Assembly: GCA_044375415.1 (NCBI GenBank)
Contig: JBILMS010000006.1
Coordinates: 23,500 to 87,499, forward strand
Length of the DNA: 64,000 nucleotides
Reading direction: 5' to 3'
Origin: JAWXBG01 sp044375415
GTDB lineage: Bacteria > Bacteroidota > Bacteroidia > Flavobacteriales_D > Sanyastnellaceae
Numbering within the stretch: the stretch's first letter is position 1; each line of letters begins with the position of its first letter. This document shows, piece after piece, positions 34,224-43,776 of the stretch. Below the pieces are notes generated by a model, which did not search any database, was not told where the DNA came from, and saw nothing but the letters and a program-made list of their open reading frames with translations. The position numbers and the translations under genes were made by a program.

Positions 34224-34886
34224 CTACCCTTGAGAATGAAGAATGCTCTGTATCACCCCTTCCATTTGTTTCATGTCTGTCATGTGAACCGTAAGTAAAC
34301 CGGCTTCAGATGCACCTTTTACATGCTGGATAGAATCGTCGATAAACAATGTTTCCTGAGGTTTTAGTCCATTCCATTCGCAAACTTTGAGAAAAGTAGA
34401 GGGGTATGGTTTCTTCATTCCAATCACGTTGCTGTAATAAACTTGATCAAAGGATTCGCGAAAAGAATTTAAACCCATTGATGTATCAATCATTTTTTCA
34501 AATGAAGCTACATGGATGGCATTTGTATTGCTAAGCAAAAATGTTTTAAATCCGCTCCTACGAAGTTTCTTCACGTAATCCACATTCTCCGGCCAAAGTT
34601 TTGTCAAAATAGAATCCCAGGCTACACGCACTTCTTCGGGACTTGCATTCGGACATTTTGATTCGATAAAGTGAAAAAAGTCTTCGTTTGAAATTTTCCC
34701 GGTTTCCAGTTGATCAAATATATCGGATTGAGAAGCCTGCGAATAGATATCTACAAAATCGGTAAAACCAAGTTTGGCAAATTCTCTGACAGGGGCGTTG
34801 TAATCGATTTCAAATAATATTCCTCCGAAGTCGAAGATGACATCACGAACATTACTTAAACTTTTTCCGGAAAATTCGTTGATCAT
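34224..34886 (-). CDS. HAD-superfamily hydrolase (subfamily IA)
   Basis: 220 residues. HAD motifs: VIFDFGGILFEID (motif I, nucleophile Asp in FDFGG), FLLSNTNAIH (motif II), the lysine in GMKKPYPSTF (motif III) and LFIDDSIQHVKGASEAG (motif IV). An all-helical cap lies between motifs I and II. It is a phosphatase of small phosphorylated metabolites with unknown substrate. Two ATGs are possible (34907 and 34886); the inner one gives a 4-bp ATGA overlap with the SPOR gene upstream and is preferred. Confidence 0.85.
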   Translation of the reverse strand: MINEFSGKSLSNVRDVIFDFGGILFEIDYNAPVREFAKLGFTDFVDIYSQASQSDIFDQLETGKISNEDFFHFIESKCPNASPEEVRVAWDSILTKLWPENVDYVKKLRRSGFKTFLLSNTNAIHVASFEKMIDTSMGLNSFRESFDQVYYSNVIGMKKPYPSTFLKVCEWNGLKPQETLFIDDSIQHVKGASEAGLLTVHMTDMKQMEGVIQSILHSQG

Positions 34887-35929
34887 TTGCGCTCCAAAAC
34901 CCAACATTTTGTGGACGACTGGTTTTTCAACGTTTGCTTTGCTTCATTTGCTTCGGCGCGGGTAGCATAATTCCCTATAGACACAAGATGCAGTTGGCCT
35001 CGCATACCTGCGAAATATGCATCCAATCCCTGCGCTTTCAATGAAGCGATGAGATTGTCGGCATTCGATTTAATCTGAAACGCACCGGCAATCAAATGAT
35101 AATCAGAGCGAATTTTAATATCCGGTTTTATTACTTCCACATGGGTCGAATCGGCAGGAGCGATAGTAGGTTTTGTGCTATCGTCGAGTGAGGCATTCTC
35201 AGGTGTGGTTTCCACGCCATCGATGGATTCAGACGCATTCATTTCAGCCAACAACTCTTCGTTCTTAGAAAATTCGATCGTCTCTTTGCGCGGTTCGTAG
35301 GTCGACACAACATCTTTCCAATTAAACAACTTCAAAGATTCCATTCCGCGATCGTGACCAAAAATACTCTCACCGGCCAACCAACCACCGGCTAAAAGCA
35401 AGGGAACGGCAATAGCTGCAGCAATTTTCCAACGTAGATTATTGTTTCTGCGTGGCTCCATTACAATCACCGGATTTTCGTCCTGCACATTTTCCAAATC
35501 ACTTGAAGGTTTAGCCAAAGGAACTAACTGAATAGAGGGAAGTCCGTATGATTGAAGCAAATAATTCTCCTGATCGGAGGGAATAAATTGTACTACTCCT
35601 CTCCTATCCGGAAAAAATACACCGATACGATCGAGAACTACCTTTTCACCTGATTGCAGTTTGTTGGTGAGCACTTTAATTGCCTCATCAACAAGGTTTT
35701 TCGCCTCTGCATATCCCAAACCCAACATATCGCCGGCGTGTTTATATAAAAGACCATCGTTTTGAAGAAGGTTTCTATTGAATGCCAATTGTTTAGATGG
35801 AGGATAAATCGTGTGATTCAGTTCATTGAGTTTTGCATGGCGATAATTGGCAACCAATCCCCCAAACTGCGGAATGACCACACAATCATGCTCATAGAGC
35901 AATTCTGAAAGAAAAACTTCGATTTTCAT
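34883..35929 (-). CDS. Prokaryotic CCDC81/HU-domain protein with transmembrane helix and SPOR domain
   Basis: 348 residues. The N-terminus (MKIEVFLSELLYEHDCVVIPQFGGLVANY ... GEKVVLDRIGVFFPDRRGVVQF) matches the tandem HU-like CCDC81 domains common in Bacteroidota. A transmembrane helix follows (about 175-192, IAAAIAVPLLLAGGWLAG), then a periplasmic linker and a C-terminal SPOR domain (YHLIAGAFQIKSNADNLIASLKAQGLDAY ... LVSIGNYATRAEANEAKQTL) that binds glycan strands stripped of peptides at septa. A link between DNA or cytoplasmic partners and the septum is inferred. The long upstream frame to 36040 is discarded in favour of the ATG at 35929. Confidence 0.88.
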   Translation of the reverse strand: MKIEVFLSELLYEHDCVVIPQFGGLVANYRHAKLNELNHTIYPPSKQLAFNRNLLQNDGLLYKHAGDMLGLGYAEAKNLVDEAIKVLTNKLQSGEKVVLDRIGVFFPDRRGVVQFIPSDQENYLLQSYGLPSIQLVPLAKPSSDLENVQDENPVIVMEPRRNNNLRWKIAAAIAVPLLLAGGWLAGESIFGHDRGMESLKLFNWKDVVSTYEPRKETIEFSKNEELLAEMNASESIDGVETTPENASLDDSTKPTIAPADSTHVEVIKPDIKIRSDYHLIAGAFQIKSNADNLIASLKAQGLDAYFAGMRGQLHLVSIGNYATRAEANEAKQTLKNQSSTKCWVLERK

Positions 35930-35978
35930 GAGATGGCCAAAGTTAGTAGATTTTGGCCAATAAAAGCGAGGAAAACTC

Positions 35979-36611
35979 CTAGTCAAGTAGACCGTTCCTA
36001 ATGGCGAATCGCACCATTCCTGCAACATTATGCAATTCAAGTTTTTGCATCACATTGGTTCGATGAGTGTCGACCGTTCTTGGGGAGATAAAAAGTTTGT
36101 CGCCAATTTCCTTATTGGAAAGGCCCTCAGCCACACATTTTAAGATTTCTACTTCACGTTCAGTGAGTTCTGCCAATTTTCCCGATCGCAGATCTTTGTC
36201 AGGTGTCAAGAGCATGGTATGCACTTCCTCCGAAAGATGTTGTTCACCCTGAATCACACCCTCAATGGCCTGAATCAGCTCATCGCGACTCGAGTTTTTT
36301 AACAAATAACCATGAGCACCTAATTCCAAGAGCGTTCTGATCATCGCCTTTTCGTCGTGCATAGTCAGTACGATCACTTTTACATCATGTTTGCTTTTTG
36401 CAAGTTCTTTCATGAAATCGACACCCCCCATCACTGGCATATCTAGATCGAGCAATATGACATCCACTTTCAAGACATCGAGCATATCGAGTGCCTCACG
36501 ACCATTTCGAGCTTCGCCTTTCATAGACACGCCGTCGTAGTCTGAGAGCAATGCTTTCAGTCCATCGATCACAATTTGGTGATCGTCTACAATGAGAACG
36601 TTGATTGACAA
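35979..36611 (-). CDS. NarL/FixJ-family (LuxR-type) response regulator
   Basis: About 210 residues. The receiver domain is INVLIVDDHQIVIDGLKALLSD with the phospho-acceptor Asp in DVILLDLDMPVMGG, then TMHDEKAM and GYLLKNSS (Thr and Lys of the switch). The LuxR helix-turn-helix is LTEREVEILKCVAEGLSNKEIGDKLFISPRTVDTHRTNVMQKL. No ATG precedes the receiver domain; the start is a TTG, either at 36611 (preferred, leaving a minimal N-terminus) or at 36632. It lies just downstream of its cognate histidine kinase and is probably co-transcribed with it. Confidence 0.92.
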   Translation of the reverse strand: MSINVLIVDDHQIVIDGLKALLSDYDGVSMKGEARNGREALDMLDVLKVDVILLDLDMPVMGGVDFMKELAKSKHDVKVIVLTMHDEKAMIRTLLELGAHGYLLKNSSRDELIQAIEGVIQGEQHLSEEVHTMLLTPDKDLRSGKLAELTEREVEILKCVAEGLSNKEIGDKLFISPRTVDTHRTNVMQKLELHNVAGMVRFAIRNGLLD

Positions 36612-36677
36612 AGGGCTTTGAGGTGAGCGCAAAGGTAATTCCGAAAATTTACCAACGCATGATCTAGTTCAGGCCTT

Positions 36678-38501
36678 TTACGCGATTGGAATTCGAATGG
36701 TTGCCACGGTTCCACTTTCGGGGCTGGGTTCCATGGTAATATCTCCATTTACTGTGTTGATACGGCTTGTCATATTCATTAATCCAATGCCCGAACTTGA
36801 GTTCTCCGAGGAAAATCCTCGTCCATTATCTTCCACAATTAAAATAAGGTATTTCTTCGAAAACAGAAGTTGTACCATCACTTCGGTAGCTCCGCTGTGT
36901 TTTATGATATTGCTCACCAACTCTTGACAGACCCTATACACGCCGACTTCAACACGTTCATCGAATCGCACATCTTGTACTTTGTAATGTTCGAGTTTGT
37001 ATCGTATGGCAGTGAGTCCCAAACTTTTTTCGAGCATATCAGAAATAGCAGGAAGCAGTCCACGTTCCTGCAGTGCTCTGGGCATCATCTGATGGGAGAT
37101 GCTTCGAACGTCACGGGCACTATCATCTAGTACAGTGCTAAGCTTTTTTAATACTTCCGTTTCCTCCGGCGAGTGGGCTTGTATTCTCGATCTCAATGCC
37201 TCCCAACTTAATTTCAAGCCACTTAATTGCTGTCCGATACCATCATGCAAATCTTTGGCAATTCGTTTGCGCTCTTCCTCCGTAGCATCGAAAACAGCTT
37301 TTAATCCCGCTTCTCGTTCGGCCAAAAGTGCTGCGTCTTTTTCTGCTCTCGCCTTACGTTTTAGTATTTGTGTGCGAAGAAAAAACACAAGTAAACTCAA
37401 CAACAAAACAGCAACAACGATAATAATGTAGCTAGTTCGCTGAGCAGCTTTTTTATCGAGTTCTGCTATTTGCAAATTTTTATCTGAGAGCTCATACTTT
37501 TTCTCTAGGTCGATGATGGCGCGCGAGTTTTTCTCGTTGAGCAAACTATCTCCCAAGAGTGCGCTTCTTCTTTCGGCGTTCAGCGCGTCGTTCATCCTAC
37601 CTACTTTCTCATAACAGCGGCTTAAGTGCTGCAAATTATATTGCTCCTGATATGGATAATTCAGACTATCACACCATTCGTTCGACTTTTCATACCAAGT
37701 AATCGAGGCATTGTAATCGGATACTTTTAAATAGTAATCTCCAAACAGAGTCATGTTTTCAATCATGCCAAACAGATCATTCTTTCTCACACTAATACCA
37801 TAAGCCCGATCGAAGTAAGGCAACGCAGATTGTGGCTCTCCCTTGATTAAATAGGCTCCACCGATGTTGTTTAATGAAAAAGGAATTCCAATACTGTCGT
37901 TGGTTTTTTCTTTTAGCTTAAGCGCACGATCATAAAAGAAAATGGCGCTATCGATATCACCGCGCATTTCAAAAAGGACACCGAAATTATCATAAGCTCC
38001 GCGCAGTTCATATTCAGCATTGAGTTCCTCTATACCTTTCAGGCCCATTCGCATGTACTTAAAAGCTTCATTGAGGTTGCGTCGTTTCATGTTGTAGCCA
38101 TGTCCGCAATAAATATTCGCCAAACCCTTCTGATTACCGGTTTGACGATACAATTCCATAGCGCGGAGATTGTACTCAGTCGAAGAATCGTAGGATCCCT
38201 CGAGGTATAAAACCAAACCTAAGAGCTCGGAGCTTTTAGCTTCTCTGTTGAGATCTTTGAGACCAGAGGCAAGTTGACGAGCCCGATGAAATTTTTTGAT
38301 CGAACCCGAAAAATCACCCACCATTACATCGTAGGGAATTGCCAGAATTGAATCCAATTCTTGAGCAGGAGGTAAGTTCGAGAAAGTCGCAGCTTGTGTT
38401 TGAGCAGTTGCACTATACACCGATGACAGAACCACCAGCAACGTGCAGAACGATCTGCTATATTTTACAAGACACGATTTCACCCTGCGAAGAAAACACA
38501 T
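36678..38501 (-). CDS. TPR-containing sensor histidine kinase (HisKA_3 / NarX type)
   Basis: 607 residues. A signal peptide (to SATAQ, about 34) leads to a periplasmic region with about six TPRs (about 60-320), a transmembrane helix (YIIIVVAVLLLSLLVFFLR, about 353-371), a short coiled coil and a HisKA_3 dimerisation domain in which His419 of RIAKDLHDGIGQQL is the phosphorylated residue. The ATPase domain follows (CQELVSNIIKHSG, N box; VEDNGRGF and SGIGLMNM, G boxes). The adjacent NarL-type regulator is the obvious partner. The signal is unknown; periplasmic TPRs suggest a protein ligand. Confidence 0.93.
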   Translation of the reverse strand: MCFLRRVKSCLVKYSRSFCTLLVVLSSVYSATAQTQAATFSNLPPAQELDSILAIPYDVMVGDFSGSIKKFHRARQLASGLKDLNREAKSSELLGLVLYLEGSYDSSTEYNLRAMELYRQTGNQKGLANIYCGHGYNMKRRNLNEAFKYMRMGLKGIEELNAEYELRGAYDNFGVLFEMRGDIDSAIFFYDRALKLKEKTNDSIGIPFSLNNIGGAYLIKGEPQSALPYFDRAYGISVRKNDLFGMIENMTLFGDYYLKVSDYNASITWYEKSNEWCDSLNYPYQEQYNLQHLSRCYEKVGRMNDALNAERRSALLGDSLLNEKNSRAIIDLEKKYELSDKNLQIAELDKKAAQRTSYIIIVVAVLLLSLLVFFLRTQILKRKARAEKDAALLAEREAGLKAVFDATEEERKRIAKDLHDGIGQQLSGLKLSWEALRSRIQAHSPEETEVLKKLSTVLDDSARDVRSISHQMMPRALQERGLLPAISDMLEKSLGLTAIRYKLEHYKVQDVRFDERVEVGVYRVCQELVSNIIKHSGATEVMVQLLFSKKYLILIVEDNGRGFSSENSSSGIGLMNMTSRINTVNGDITMEPSPESGTVATIRIPIA

Positions 38502-38539
38502 ACTTATAAAAAAAAGCTACGGTATTTCCCGTAATCGGG

Positions 38540-40954
38540 TTAAAACTCCAACGAATATTGCAGCATTGAAAAACGAGTAGGTTCAATAGCCAACGGACGA
38601 ATTGAGTATTCTCGGTTTAATAAATTATCCACGATAAAGGCCAACTTAGAAGCTTTTGTAACTTGGTATGAAAGTCTCAAATCCACAACGAAATCTCCCG
38701 TCGTATGCTCATTTCTCCATTTATTGATTTGGGGATTGAAGACTCCCGGTGCGGTATTTTCCAATAACTGAAAAGCATAATCTATGTTTTGCATGTGACT
38801 ATTGGATCGGAAACTAATACCGAATTCCCACTTTCGAAAAGATGCCTGCACATCCATGCGAATCAGATGTTGCATTCTGTATTTTAGAAGGTAATCCGTT
38901 GTATCAGAACTCGTACTCGCATAAGAGATTGGGATATCACTTCCAAAGTTTTTTGCGTAAGACTTATTGGGCTCCAAACTTTCGGGTTTGGTATAAGTGT
39001 ATCCACCCATAAATTGTAGACCAATCGGGCCTATTTTGCCTTTTCCTATAATCGAAACCTCGGCTCCACGTACGCGTGCCTTTCCTGTATTCACACTTTT
39101 AAAACCGAAACCTGCAAGATTGTCAATGGTTGGAGCAACCCATTGTCCAAATGTAAATTCTATGAAGTTCTGGAACTCTTGTTGAAAAACAGCAAGATCC
39201 AAGTAACCTAAAACTTTTCCAATCTTAAAACCTTGTTTGATACCAAATTCAGCATTGTAAGAAGTTTCCGGAGTTAGCTCAGAATTAGGATAGATACTTA
39301 GCGAACCCACTGAAGTGACTATAAATTTTTCGGCAATACTTGGAAAACGAAACCCTTGTCCGTAGCTGCTTCTTAAGTATGTTCCTTTGGTTACTTCATA
39401 ACTGAGACCTGCTCTAAATACAGGTTTCGAAGTGCTCTCCTTGTTAATATCAAAATACTCATATCGGATCCCTGCAGAGACATTTAGTTTTTCTAAAAAC
39501 TGTTTGTCAAGTTGTGCATAAGCAGCATAATTGGAAGCTTGGTTGTTCCCGTCGGTATTTCCACCCGAAAACAATTCGCCTCGTGCTTCTGTCTGAATTC
39601 CCACCACTCCACTTGTGAGTGTAAAATGCTTTATCCCCAAGCTATCAAAATGCTGCTGAAATTGATATTCACCATACATGACATCACTAAAATTCCCTTG
39701 GTTGTTGTCGTTTTCGTTATCCAATGTTTGCCAACGCGTTCGCAATGAATGACGATTCCCTCTTCGATTATAATAAGTTATGTAGGGGTCTACCGTACCC
39801 AACCACTGGACAGTGCGTGTAGCCGAACCGGCGTAGGCGCTATACAAACCATCACCGACGTTTGCCCATAAAAGTGTTGCCAAACCATTACTCCGTCGCC
39901 AATTTGTATTTAAACCGATACTCAACCCTTCGATGTTTTTTACTCTGTATCGAACGTTCATATTCAGTCTTCCGCTGACAGTTGCATCATATCTATCGGC
40001 ATCAAATGGATCGTATTTATCTTTAAAATTTCCAATGCTGTCCATTACCGGACCTAAAGACCCGTCATCGCTGTAAATATTTCCCCCGAAAACAAGATCC
40101 CACTGCTTTACTTTTTGAGAATGCAAAAAATTGGCACCGCTTCTCATCGGAGTGTAGGACCAATATTTTGCCGAATCATTCTGGGGAGCACTATATGCAC
40201 CATGAAAAACATTGATTCTTGTGAGAGGTGTGTCGGCCGGAAATGAGGTGCGGAAATTGATCACACCACTTAACGCGGAACTTCCATAGAGCACACTGCT
40301 GGCTCCTTTTACCACCTCAACTTGTGAAACATTTTCGACGGGTAAAAATCCCCAACTAGGCCTGCCTGCATCACCGCTTAAAACCGGTAGATCATCCATT
40401 AGGACAGCCACCCTGCTCCCTGCGCCAAAAGAATACCCGCTGCCACTTCGGATTTGCGGCTCCTCATCTACAATGCTCACACCCGAAGTTTGTTGCAATA
40501 TTTCATCTATTCGAAGTGCATTTTTATTTCGGATTAAAGGCGCCGGAATTACCTCCATGCTTACGGTTACATCGCCTACTTCCTGTTCAAATTTTCCGGC
40601 TGTTACAACCACTACCTGCAACTCACTTCGTTCTTCCTCCAAAGCCAAATCTTCTGCCTGTAACCGTTCACCACGTCCAATATGAATGGTCCTTTTTACC
40701 GTTTTATAACCCAACATGGAATACGTGATCACGTGATTTCCTGTATCGAGACTTAACAAATACAAACCCTCGAGGTCGCTGCTAATGCCCATTCCACGGT
40801 CCGATTGAACAAGGACGCCGGGCAGAGATTCTCCGGTTTTTGCATCTGAGATCTTACCGCTATAAGTCCCTTTTTGCCCAAAGGCAGAAAAGGAAATAAA
40901 AAAGGTGGACATACAAAAAATGAGTCCACGGGATAAAATTTTTCCAATTTCCAT
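38540..40954 (-). CDS. TonB-dependent outer-membrane receptor
   Basis: 804 residues with signal peptide (ends near SFSAFGQ). A carboxypeptidase-like regulatory domain (GTYSGKISDAKTGESLPGVLVQS, about 28-110) precedes the plug (EVIPAPLIRNKNALRIDEILQQTSGVSIVDEE ... VEVVKGASSVLYGSSALSGVINF, about 130-250) and a 22-strand barrel up to the C-terminal aromatic LEF. This is the organisation of cobalamin/siderophore-type receptors in Bacteroidota and not of SusC. The ligand is unknown. It is 38 bp upstream of the histidine kinase gene on the same strand, so receptor, kinase and regulator may form one unit. Confidence 0.93.
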   Translation of the reverse strand: MEIGKILSRGLIFCMSTFFISFSAFGQKGTYSGKISDAKTGESLPGVLVQSDRGMGISSDLEGLYLLSLDTGNHVITYSMLGYKTVKRTIHIGRGERLQAEDLALEEERSELQVVVVTAGKFEQEVGDVTVSMEVIPAPLIRNKNALRIDEILQQTSGVSIVDEEPQIRSGSGYSFGAGSRVAVLMDDLPVLSGDAGRPSWGFLPVENVSQVEVVKGASSVLYGSSALSGVINFRTSFPADTPLTRINVFHGAYSAPQNDSAKYWSYTPMRSGANFLHSQKVKQWDLVFGGNIYSDDGSLGPVMDSIGNFKDKYDPFDADRYDATVSGRLNMNVRYRVKNIEGLSIGLNTNWRRSNGLATLLWANVGDGLYSAYAGSATRTVQWLGTVDPYITYYNRRGNRHSLRTRWQTLDNENDNNQGNFSDVMYGEYQFQQHFDSLGIKHFTLTSGVVGIQTEARGELFSGGNTDGNNQASNYAAYAQLDKQFLEKLNVSAGIRYEYFDINKESTSKPVFRAGLSYEVTKGTYLRSSYGQGFRFPSIAEKFIVTSVGSLSIYPNSELTPETSYNAEFGIKQGFKIGKVLGYLDLAVFQQEFQNFIEFTFGQWVAPTIDNLAGFGFKSVNTGKARVRGAEVSIIGKGKIGPIGLQFMGGYTYTKPESLEPNKSYAKNFGSDIPISYASTSSDTTDYLLKYRMQHLIRMDVQASFRKWEFGISFRSNSHMQNIDYAFQLLENTAPGVFNPQINKWRNEHTTGDFVVDLRLSYQVTKASKLAFIVDNLLNREYSIRPLAIEPTRFSMLQYSLEF

Positions 40955-40999
40955 AAGTACAAGTGTAATAAGAAAAAGACTTCATATCATTGCCGAGCT

Positions 41000-42100
41000 G
41001 TGACTGAAGAACTATTATATCAATTGGCCCTGTCCATGCTGCCTCGCATTGGACCTGTGCGTGCGAAGGCTTTGATGTCGTATTGCGGCAGTGCCTCCGC
41101 TATTTTCCGCGAAAAGAAAAAGGATCTTTTAAAAATCCCGGACATAGGGCCGGTGATCGCGAGTTCTATAAAACTTGACCATGTCCTTCGGCAGGCCGAA
41201 TCGGAATTAAAATTCATCGAACGGAATGAAATTATTGCACTTTTTTACACCGATAGAAGATATCCGGATCGCTTAAAACAATGCGACGATGGCCCCGTAA
41301 TGCTCTTTTTGGATGGAATGGCGGACCTCAATCCACGGTATTCTATAAGTATCGTGGGAACACGTCGAGCGACAGCTTATGGAAAACAAATCTGCGGTGA
41401 ACTGCTTGCCGGTTTGAGAGAATATAATCCTCTTGTGGTTAGCGGACTTGCCTACGGAATCGACATTGAAGCCCACCGGGTATCTGTGGATTTAGGTATG
41501 CCGACTGTGGCATGCCTTGCCCATGGGCTCGATCGGATTTACCCCTCCGAACATGCTGCTATTGCCCAAAAAATGAAAGATCGCGGAGGACTACTTACCG
41601 AATTTTTACCCAATACGAAACCGGATCGAGAATTATTTCCCATGCGGAATAGAATTGTGGCAGGTCTGAGTGATTGCACCATTGTGGTAGAATCGGACAA
41701 CAAAGGAGGTAGCATTCTTACCGCACATTTGGCGGCTTCCTATAACAGGGATGTCTTTGCTTTTCCGGGAAGGATCTATGATAAATATAGTTCGGGTTGT
41801 AATCACTTGATTAAAAAAAACCTTGCATCGATCATCAATTCTCCGGAGGAACTCATTACCGGAATGGGTTGGGATATAGTTCAACCTAAAGTCCGACAAT
41901 TGAGCTTCGATCTAGACATTAGCGACGATGAGCGAAAAGTCATTTCACTTTTGCACGAACACCAAAGGCTTGTCTTGGATGACTTAGCCATTATGTCGAA
42001 AATATCCATTTCCAAGCTTTCGTCGCTGCTAATTCAGCTCGAATTCAGCAACAAAGTCAAAAGCCTACCCGGAAAAGTTTTTGAAGTAAAAGACACGTGA
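41000..42100 (+). CDS. dprA: DNA-processing protein DprA
   Basis: 366 residues. An N-terminal helix-hairpin-helix/SAM-like region (MLPRIGPVRAKALMSYCG, IPDIGPVIASSI) precedes the Rossmann core: SIVGTRRATAYG, VVSGLAYGIDIEAHR, TVACLAHGLDRIYPSEH, GGLLTEF, FPMRNRIVAGLSDCTIVVES and KGGSILTAHLAASYNRDVFAFPG. A C-terminal winged helix (about 305-362) is present. DprA loads RecA on incoming single-stranded DNA during transformation. The start is a GTG with no upstream in-frame ATG, 45 bp from the divergent TonB-receptor gene. Confidence 0.95.
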   Translation: MTEELLYQLALSMLPRIGPVRAKALMSYCGSASAIFREKKKDLLKIPDIGPVIASSIKLDHVLRQAESELKFIERNEIIALFYTDRRYPDRLKQCDDGPVMLFLDGMADLNPRYSISIVGTRRATAYGKQICGELLAGLREYNPLVVSGLAYGIDIEAHRVSVDLGMPTVACLAHGLDRIYPSEHAAIAQKMKDRGGLLTEFLPNTKPDRELFPMRNRIVAGLSDCTIVVESDNKGGSILTAHLAASYNRDVFAFPGRIYDKYSSGCNHLIKKNLASIINSPEELITGMGWDIVQPKVRQLSFDLDISDDERKVISLLHEHQRLVLDDLAIMSKISISKLSSLLIQLEFSNKVKSLPGKVFEVKDT

Positions 42101-42144
42101 CCTTCGTCACTTATTACCCAACTCTTTTTTGCGACCTTTGCGCC

Positions 42145-43764
42145 ATGAACAGAATCATACTTTCAATTACTTTGCTCTTCGCACTTACCCTAGAAATAGG
42201 TGCACAGACATCGACACCTTTTGATGTACTAATTGAGGAAACCGATTTAACGGGAATACCCGGTCTTCAGTCCTATACCTTCGGCACACACGAAGGGAAG
42301 TGGGTAGTTTTTGGAGGTAGAATTGATGGATTGCACCGCAGACAACCCTTTGCCGCGCTAAATGCCGCCGGAAGAAATGAGTATATATACGTAATCGATC
42401 CGGAAAATCAACAAGTATGGAGCTTCGCATTGTCGCAATTATCGGACAACCTTCGCGAGCAAATGAGTTCCACCAATATGGAATTCGAACAAGAGGGAAC
42501 TACACTATACGTAACAGGTGGTTACGGATACAGCGAAACGGCCGATGAACATATAACATTCCCAACTCTCTTAGCTATTGATCTTCCTTGTGTGATCAAT
42601 GCAATCACGAATGATTTCACTGAAATGGATTGCATTCGTTCCATAAACAACAATTTGTTTGCGGTTACAGGCGGTCATCTCGACAAAATTGGTGATGTTT
42701 TCCATCTCATCGGTGGTCAGAAATTTACAGGTAGATACAATCCCATGGGACCGGATAACGGACCGGGCTTCGAACAAGAATATACCTCACAGGCTCGAAG
42801 ATTTACAATTGAAGATGATGGTCAAAATTTGCTTATCACCGAACTAGAACACTTTACCGATGAGGAATATTTTCATCGAAGGGATTATAACGTATTGGCT
42901 CAAATACTGCCCAATGGAGATGAAGCATTGACGGCTTTCTCAGGCGTTTTTCAGATTGGCGCCGATATACCTTATTTACATTCTACAACGGTAGAGGCCG
43001 ACGGTTACACGCCCAATATAGACTTCGCGCAATATCTCAATCATTATCATTGTGCTGCTCTACCCATTTACAGTGCTGAATCCTCAGAGATGCACAATGT
43101 CTTTTTTGGTGGAATCGCACAATACACCATGGATGGAAATGAGCTTGTTCAGGACAATGAAGTTCCATTTGTAAAAACGATCACACGTGTGACTCGAGAC
43201 GCGAATGGGGATTTAGCTGAATTTAAGCTACCCATAGAAATGCCTGATTGGCTTGGTTCAGGGGCAGAATTTATTGCAGTGGATGGATTACCAATCTATG
43301 CAAACGGCGTCATAAAATTTGACGAACTCGAAGGAGATTCTATTTTACTCGGATATATTTACGGGGGTATTCAAAGCTCTGCTCCCAATATCTTTTGGGA
43401 TAATGAAGGGGATCTAAGTGTGGCCTCTCACCTAGTCTATAAAGTGTTTATCAATAAAGAGAACATTACTCAGGTTGCGAACCATAACCCTCAAAGTGAA
43501 AGTTCACTCCTCATGCAGGTGTATCCAAATCCCAACGACGGAAATTTTAATGTTAGAATAATGCTTCGCGAAACATGCGATGTTACGTGTGCAATTTTCG
43601 ATACAGAGGGTAAAGAATTATCCAACCAATTATTCAGTCAACTTACGTCGGGAGAAATAATCATTTCGCAATGGTTAGAGAATTTGCACTTAGGTGGAAC
43701 GTACATTATTCGAGTATCCACACCTTTTGAAACCGCCCAACAGCGTGTTGTCGTGAAACCCTAA
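42145..43764 (+). CDS. Secreted protein with T9SS type A sorting domain; beta-propeller-like body
   Basis: 539 residues. The ATG at 42145 gives a clean signal peptide (MNRIILSITLLFALTLEIGAQ); the upstream frame overlapping dprA is rejected. The body is repetitive and beta-rich, with kelch-like lines such as GTHEGKWVVFGGRIDG, TTLYVTGGYGYSE and DVFHLIGGQKFTGRYN, suggesting a propeller, but the repeats are too divergent to name. The last about 80 residues (VYPNPNDGNFNVRIML ... GGTYIIRVSTPFETAQQRVVV) form a T9SS type A sorting domain, so it is a surface or secreted protein. Function unknown. Confidence 0.85.
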   Translation: MNRIILSITLLFALTLEIGAQTSTPFDVLIEETDLTGIPGLQSYTFGTHEGKWVVFGGRIDGLHRRQPFAALNAAGRNEYIYVIDPENQQVWSFALSQLSDNLREQMSSTNMEFEQEGTTLYVTGGYGYSETADEHITFPTLLAIDLPCVINAITNDFTEMDCIRSINNNLFAVTGGHLDKIGDVFHLIGGQKFTGRYNPMGPDNGPGFEQEYTSQARRFTIEDDGQNLLITELEHFTDEEYFHRRDYNVLAQILPNGDEALTAFSGVFQIGADIPYLHSTTVEADGYTPNIDFAQYLNHYHCAALPIYSAESSEMHNVFFGGIAQYTMDGNELVQDNEVPFVKTITRVTRDANGDLAEFKLPIEMPDWLGSGAEFIAVDGLPIYANGVIKFDELEGDSILLGYIYGGIQSSAPNIFWDNEGDLSVASHLVYKVFINKENITQVANHNPQSESSLLMQVYPNPNDGNFNVRIMLRETCDVTCAIFDTEGKELSNQLFSQLTSGEIIISQWLENLHLGGTYIIRVSTPFETAQQRVVVKP

Positions 43765-43776
43765 TACAATCTTGCG

